A program made the translations under genes and the position numbers. Below are positions 60,179 to 64,000 of a DNA stretch of 64,000 nt, piece by piece. How positions within the stretch are numbered: the stretch's first letter is position 1; every line of letters starts with the position of its first letter. The DNA lies in contig NZ_JAIVKJ010000001.1 in assembly GCF_020524885.1 (NCBI RefSeq), positions 186,001-250,000 of the forward strand, in the 5' to 3' direction. Below the pieces are notes generated by a model that worked only from the letters and a program-made list of their open reading frames with translations, did not search any database and had not been told where the DNA came from. This stretch comes from Microbulbifer elongatus (GTDB lineage Bacteria > Pseudomonadota > Gammaproteobacteria > Pseudomonadales > Cellvibrionaceae).

Positions 60179-60225
60179 GGGCCTCCCCTCCCTATACCCG
60201 GGTGAGGCCCCCGGAGAGGAGAGGC
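60179..60225 (+). promoter_or_regulatory. ssb leader with possible anti-Shine-Dalgarno pairing
   Basis: GGGCCTC (60179-60185) can pair with GAGGCCC (60204-60210), or alternatively its GCCTC can pair with GAGGC (60221-60225) in the ribosome site GAGGAGAGGC. The two are mutually exclusive, a possible on/off arrangement. Confidence 0.35.
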
Positions 60226-60227
60226 TT

Positions 60228-60815
60228 ATGGCCAGGGGCGTAAACAAAGTAATCCTGATTGGCAACCTGGGCGGTGACCCGGAAACCCGCTACTTGCCCA
60301 GTGGCGGTGCCGTAACCAACATTACCCTGGCGACTTCCGAAACCTGGAAAGACAAGCAGACCGGCCAGCAGCAGGAGCGTACCGAGTGGCACCGCGTGGT
60401 GTTCTTCAACCGCCTGGCGGAAATTGCTGGTGAGTACCTGCGCAAGGGCAGCAAGGTCTACCTGGAAGGCTCCCTGCGCACCCGCAAGTGGCAGGACAAA
60501 CAGTCTGGCCAGGACCGCTACACCACCGAGATCGTTGCCAGCGAAATGCAGATGCTGGACGGCCGCGGTGAGGGCGGTTTCCAGCAGCAGGGACAGGGTG
60601 GCGGCTACGGCCAGCAACAGGGCGGCGGTTTTGCCCAGCAGGGTCAGCAGGGCGGCTACCAGGATGAGTTCTCCCAGGGTCGCTCCGCACCGTCTCCGAT
60701 GGCGCCTTCTCAACAGGGAGGCCAGCAAGGTGGTCAGCCCCAGAACAAGCCCGCGGGCAATCAGCCCCCGGCCGGTGGTTTCGACAACAGCTTCGACGAC
60801 GATATTCCGTTCTAG
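60228..60815 (+). CDS. ssb: Single-stranded DNA-binding protein
   Basis: Tetrameric OB-fold protein protecting single-stranded DNA and recruiting repair enzymes through its tail. 195 aa: OB fold to about residue 112 ([49 protein letters not shown]), then a Gly/Gln-rich linker ([20 protein letters not shown], about 125-147) and the acidic tip DDDIPF needed for partner binding. GAGGAGAGG is the ribosome site. Confidence 0.97.
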   Translation: MARGVNKVILIGNLGGDPETRYLPSGGAVTNITLATSETWKDKQTGQQQERTEWHRVVFFNRLAEIAGEYLRKGSKVYLEGSLRTRKWQDKQSGQDRYTTEIVASEMQMLDGRGEGGFQQQGQGGGYGQQQGGGFAQQGQQGGYQDEFSQGRSAPSPMAPSQQGGQQGGQPQNKPAGNQPPAGGFDNSFDDDIPF

Positions 60816-60823
60816 GTAGCAGT

Positions 60824-61672
60824 ATGTGTCACACCGGATACCAGCCTGATACCGTGGCGCTGATCGGCGCCGGGAACGCGATCGACAGCGCCCTGCAAAA
60901 GGGGTTGCAGAAGGTCGGGTTCCGCGTGCAGCTGCTCGGCCGTGAGCAGCTGGCGGTGGAGCAGTTTCCGGCCCGTTCCGGCACCATCGTGATTAATGCC
61001 GCCAGCTGTGGCGGTGGCGCCCGCATGGGCGAGGCAAAAGCCGTGTGCGAGGCGCTGAAGGGGCTGCCTTACACGGCCTTGCTACATCTTTCCTCCTACG
61101 GCGTTTTCGGTCGCGCACGGCGTAAAAAAATTGATGAAGAGGAATCACCGTCTCCCACCTCGGAGCGGGGACGGGACTGGCTTGCCTGTGAGGAAATCCT
61201 ATCCACTGCCGACAATGTCAGTATTCTGCGCCTCGGGTGGCAGGTGGATCGCAGTGAAGATGCACTGCTTGGGCGCATCCTGCGCAGTCTGCTGAATGGC
61301 AACCCGGTCACCCTGGATGAGACCAGCAAGGGTAACCCGGTTACCGTCGCGGATCTGGTGCGGGTAACGGTCGCTGTCGCTCAGCAGCTGGCCAGTGGTG
61401 CGCCCAGATCCGGCCTCTATCATTACGGCTCCGCGGATACCTGCACTGCAATGGATTTCGGCCGCGAAGTGGTCGATCGGGTGCGCTCGCTGTATGGCGA
61501 GGATTTTGCCGCCGTGCTGGTGGCACCGGCGACTGTGCCGGAAGATCGCTCCTTCGTATTGAGCTGTGAGAGGCTGCGGGATGTATTCGGCATCCAGCAG
61601 CGCAGCTGGCGACAGGGTCTTACCCGGCAGGTGGAGCTCTGGCTGGAGCGATTGCAGAAGCCGGAGTCCTGA
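60824..61672 (+). CDS. RmlD-like NAD(P)-binding protein lacking the YxxxK pair
   Basis: A 282-aa extended short-chain dehydrogenase fold protein, closest to dTDP-4-dehydrorhamnose reductase (RmlD) by layout: N-terminal nucleotide motif (VALIGAGNAIDSALQ, residues 11-25), LLHLSSYGVFGRARR where RmlD has STDYVFDG, and a C-terminal LYHYGSADTCTAMDFGREVV. Where the catalytic Tyr-x3-Lys should be the protein reads ERGRDWLACE, so it is probably not a standard reductase. It starts 9 bp after ssb and is likely co-transcribed. Role unknown. Confidence 0.75.
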   Translation: MCHTGYQPDTVALIGAGNAIDSALQKGLQKVGFRVQLLGREQLAVEQFPARSGTIVINAASCGGGARMGEAKAVCEALKGLPYTALLHLSSYGVFGRARRKKIDEEESPSPTSERGRDWLACEEILSTADNVSILRLGWQVDRSEDALLGRILRSLLNGNPVTLDETSKGNPVTVADLVRVTVAVAQQLASGAPRSGLYHYGSADTCTAMDFGREVVDRVRSLYGEDFAAVLVAPATVPEDRSFVLSCERLRDVFGIQQRSWRQGLTRQVELWLERLQKPES

Positions 61673-61720
61673 GTTTGGGCCCCGGGCCTGAGTTCTGGCA
61701 CCAGAGCGGGCAGTCAAATA

Positions 61721-61757
61721 AAAAAAGGGCGAATCGACAAGCGATTCGCCCTTTTTT
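61721..61757. terminator. Bidirectional terminator between the RmlD-like gene and fabB
   Basis: AAAAAAGGGCGAATCG (61721-61736) pairs perfectly with CGATTCGCCCTTTTTT (61742-61757), loop ACAAG. The flanking A and T runs make it work on both strands for the two convergent genes. Confidence 0.93.
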
Positions 61758-61787
61758 GTGCCCGGCTCGGGGTCTGGATCCGGTGGA

Positions 61788-63011
61788 TCAGACCTTGTCG
61801 AAAATCAGGCTGGCGTTGGTGCCGCCAAAACCGAAGCTGTTGGAGAGCGCGCGGCGCACCTCGGTTTCCCGCAGCTCCGTCACGAGGTCCAGGCCTTCGG
61901 CCGCTTCATCCACGGTCTCCACGTTAGCGGAGGCGGCGATAAAGCTGTTCTGCATCATCAGCAGGCTGTAGATCGCCTCCTGTACGCCGGCAGCGCCCAG
62001 GGAGTGGCCGGTGAGTGATTTGGTCGAGGCAAAGGCCGGTACATTGTTGCCGAACACCTCTTTCATGGCGCGCAGCTCGGCCACATCGCCCACGGGGGTG
62101 GAGGTGCCATGGGTGTTGATGTAATCCACACCGCCTTCGAGGCCATTGCCGTCCATGCCCGCCAGTGCCTGCTGCATACAGCGTGCGGCGCCTTCGCCGC
62201 TGGGGGCGACCATGTCGTAGCCGTCAGAAGTGGCTCCGTAACCTACCAGCTCAGCAATGATGTTCGCACCGCGGGCCTTGGCGTGCTCCATTTCCTCGAG
62301 AACCACACAGCCGCCGCCACCGGCGATGACGAAGCCGTCGCGGTTGGCATCATAGGGGCGGGAAGCCGTGGTCGGGGCATCGTTGTACTTGGAGGACAGC
62401 GCGCCCATGGCGTCGAACAAGTGGGTCAGGCTCCAGGCGAGTTCCTCGCCGCCACCGGCGAACACCACATCCTGCTTGCCCATCTGGATCAGCTCCGCAC
62501 CGTTGCCGATGCAGTGCGCGGAGGTTGCGCAGGCTGAGGAGATGGAATAATTCACGCCCTTGATCTTGAAGGGAGTGGCCAGACACGCAGACACGGTGCT
62601 GCCCATGACCTGAGGTACCCGGTAGGCGCCAACACGACGCACACCCTTGGTTTTGAGGATGTTGGCGGACTCGATGATGGCGGCAGTGGAGGTGCCGCCT
62701 GAGCCCATCACCAAACCGGTGCGAGGGTTGGATACCTCGGACTCTTCCAGGCCAGACATCTTGATGGCTTCAGCCATGGAAATGTACGCGTAGGCCGCAG
62801 AATCGCCCATGAATCGCAGGTGCTTGCGGTCGATATGTTCCTTGAAGTCGATGTCGACCACGCCGGCGATCTGGCTGCGCAGACCCAGCTCGGCGTACTC
62901 GTCCATGTAGCGGATGCCGCTGCGGCCGGCTTTGAGGGAGGCCAGCACTTCTTCGGTATTGTTGCCAATGCAGGAAGTGATGCCCATTCCGGTAATAGCT
63001 ACCCGGCGCAT
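61788..63011 (-). CDS. fabB: 3-Oxoacyl-ACP synthase I
   Basis: Condensing enzyme that elongates cis-3-decenoyl-ACP in unsaturated fatty acid synthesis. The 407-aa protein has the nucleophile Cys in [11 protein letters not shown], the histidines in [11 protein letters not shown] and [10 protein letters not shown] and the final FGFGGTNAS loop. ATG 63011 ([22 protein letters not shown]) has a GGAGATCACT ribosome site. Second gene of the fabA-fabB operon. Confidence 0.96.
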   Translation of the reverse strand: MRRVAITGMGITSCIGNNTEEVLASLKAGRSGIRYMDEYAELGLRSQIAGVVDIDFKEHIDRKHLRFMGDSAAYAYISMAEAIKMSGLEESEVSNPRTGLVMGSGGTSTAAIIESANILKTKGVRRVGAYRVPQVMGSTVSACLATPFKIKGVNYSISSACATSAHCIGNGAELIQMGKQDVVFAGGGEELAWSLTHLFDAMGALSSKYNDAPTTASRPYDANRDGFVIAGGGGCVVLEEMEHAKARGANIIAELVGYGATSDGYDMVAPSGEGAARCMQQALAGMDGNGLEGGVDYINTHGTSTPVGDVAELRAMKEVFGNNVPAFASTKSLTGHSLGAAGVQEAIYSLLMMQNSFIAASANVETVDEAAEGLDLVTELRETEVRRALSNSFGFGGTNASLIFDKV

Positions 63012-63060
63012 AGTGATCTCCAGTAAAACTTGTAGAGTGAATTGTTATTGTTTTATGTGA

Positions 63061-63106
63061 CAGACACTTGTCTGACAGGCTCTTTGCTCAAGAGTGCCGC
63101 TGTCAG
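63061..63106. repeat. Overlapping hairpins in the fabA-fabB gap
   Basis: CAGACA-CT-TGTCTG (63061-63074) is a perfect small palindrome; CTGACAG (63072-63078) pairs with CTGTCAG (63100-63106), with an inner GGCTCTT/AAGAG-GCC stem. The second begins inside the fabA stop codon. Only one can form at a time. Could tune fabB expression. Confidence 0.4.
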
Positions 63107-63627
63107 AAGTTGTCGGTACGGGTAAACAGGCCAACACGCAGGTCTTTGGCGGTGTAAATCTCGCGGCCATCGACGGACACAGAACCGTTGCCAATACCCA
63201 TCACCAGCTTGCGCTCTACAAGGCGGCTCATCTGGATGTGGTAGGTGACCTTCTTGTTGGTCGGCAGGATCTGGCCGGTGAACTTCACCTCACCGCAGCC
63301 CAGGGCGCGGCCGCGGCCCGGGTTACCTTTCCAGGCAAGGAAGTAGCCCAGCAGCTGCCACATGGCGTCGAGGCCGAGGCAGCCGGGCATTACCGGGTCG
63401 CCGGGGAAGTGGCAATCAAAGAACCACAGGTCCGGTGTGATATCCAGTTCGGCGATCAGCTCCCCTTTGCCGAATTCCCCGCCGTCTTTGGCGATGTGGG
63501 TGATGCGATCCAGCATCAGCATGTTGGGAGCGGGCAGCTGGGCATTGCCCGGACCGAACATTTTACCCTGGCTGCATTCCAGGAGTTCTTCACGGGTGTA
63601 GCTGCTTTTTTGAACGAAATTACTCAT
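63103..63627 (-). CDS. fabA: 3-Hydroxydecanoyl-ACP dehydratase/isomerase
   Basis: Dehydrates 3-hydroxydecanoyl-ACP and isomerises the trans-2 to the cis-3 bond, the branch point to unsaturated fatty acids. 174 aa from ATG 63627 ([21 protein letters not shown]); hot-dog fold with catalytic His73 in [14 protein letters not shown] and Asp87 in [10 protein letters not shown]. An in-frame ATG at 63648 is less likely, because GGGGA lies just before 63627. First gene of fabAB. Confidence 0.96.
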   Translation of the reverse strand: MSNFVQKSSYTREELLECSQGKMFGPGNAQLPAPNMLMLDRITHIAKDGGEFGKGELIAELDITPDLWFFDCHFPGDPVMPGCLGLDAMWQLLGYFLAWKGNPGRGRALGCGEVKFTGQILPTNKKVTYHIQMSRLVERKLVMGIGNGSVSVDGREIYTAKDLRVGLFTRTDNF

Positions 63628-63887
63628 TGGGTCCCCGATTCTGGGCATTTCTTACACGAGCCGGCATTCTAAGGGCTAAGGATGGCTTGTCCAGTCGGTC
63701 ATAACCCTTTTTGTGACCGGAACTGTCCCAATTGGCCCTTGACCGCGGTGCAGGGCTTGATATCTCTGGCCTCCGCCCCAGGTTGGGCCCGGCGCAAAGC
63801 TGGACTGATTCTTGCCACAGTTTTGTGATAACTTGCCGCAATTCGGCGCAGGAGGGCGCCACATCCGTATTTTCATGAGGGGGAGCA

Positions 63888-64000
63888 ATGCTCAAAAAAT
63901 GTCTTTTCCCGGTGGCCGGGTATGGAACCCGCTTTCTGCCGGCAACCAAGGCCATGCCTAAAGAGATGCTGCCGCTGGTGAATAAGCCTCTGGTTCAGTA
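63888..64000 (+). CDS. galU: UTP-glucose-1-phosphate uridylyltransferase, 5' part only
   Basis: Makes UDP-glucose from UTP and glucose-1-phosphate for cell-envelope polysaccharides. Read from ATG 63888 (ribosome site GAGGGGGAG) the frame gives [19 protein letters not shown] then [19 protein letters not shown] before leaving the window; these are the GalU nucleotide-binding signature and first Lys/Pro loop. Divergent from fabA with a 260-bp gap in which no clear promoter boxes were found. Confidence 0.9.
   Translation, partial: MLKKCLFPVAGYGTRFLPATKAMPKEMLPLVNKPLVQ

Noticed and set aside
60600..60720. Gly/Gln-rich repeats in ssb as a separate tandem repeat element
   Set aside because: They are the ordinary disordered linker of SSB and do not have a regular nucleotide period.
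60824..60859. Cys/His near the start of the RmlD-like protein (MCHTGYQPD) as a metal site
   Set aside because: Only a single Cys-His pair, with no partner ligands nearby in the text.

Overview
The window looks like a chromosome segment of a marine Gammaproteobacterium, most likely of the Cellvibrionales type (Microbulbifer-like). This is inferred from gene order and protein character, not from a database search. The core order tRNA-Thr/Tyr/Gly/Thr, tuf, tRNA-Trp, secE, nusG, rplKAJL, rpoBC, rpsLG, fusA, tuf, S10, spc and alpha operons is the standard gammaproteobacterial one. The alr/birA/coaX/SPOR genes before it and the uvrA, MFS, ssb genes after it also resemble pseudomonad-type neighbourhoods.

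Region 1 (1-6580) is a phosphorus-acquisition island. It holds the start of a Tat-exported PhoX-type phosphatase on the minus strand, a large TonB-dependent receptor, a lipoprotein beta-propeller 3-phytase, and then a YdhF-like aldo/keto reductase. Region 2 (6581-7915) carries two unrelated large imperfect palindromes and an unrecognised 318-aa gene. Region 3 (8135-11630) is a tightly overlapping operon of an exported alpha/beta-hydrolase peptidase and a two-gene NatAB-like ABC exporter. Region 4 (11686-15694) has alanine racemase, BirA, type III pantothenate kinase and a SPOR-like membrane protein.

Region 5 (15752-50096) is the translation/transcription core: five tRNAs, two different EF-Tu genes (397 and 407 aa), secE-nusG, the L11/L1/L10/L12 genes, rpoBC, rpsL-rpsG-fusA-tuf, a YbaK-type gene inserted on the opposite strand, and the complete S10-spc-alpha set through rplQ, including the 38-aa rpmJ. 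Promoters with 16-17-bp spacers are visible before the tRNAs and the str, S10 and alpha operons. Hairpins suggest attenuation or protein autoregulation at rplJ, rpoB, rpsL and rpsM.

Region 6 (50143-64000) has a YeaC-like small protein, then minus-strand uvrA, a divergent Nramp-like transporter and pxpA-pxpB-pxpC (5-oxoprolinase). On the plus strand are manC, an MFS transporter, ssb and an RmlD-like protein that lacks the usual catalytic pair. It ends with fabA-fabB on the minus strand and the first 37 codons of galU.

No phage, CRISPR array, insertion sequence or toxin system was seen. The points most worth following up are the Nramp-like transporter without canonical metal ligands in the 5-oxoprolinase operon, the phosphorus island, the two non-identical EF-Tu copies, the YbaK gene breaking the str/S10 junction, and the two large palindromic elements.
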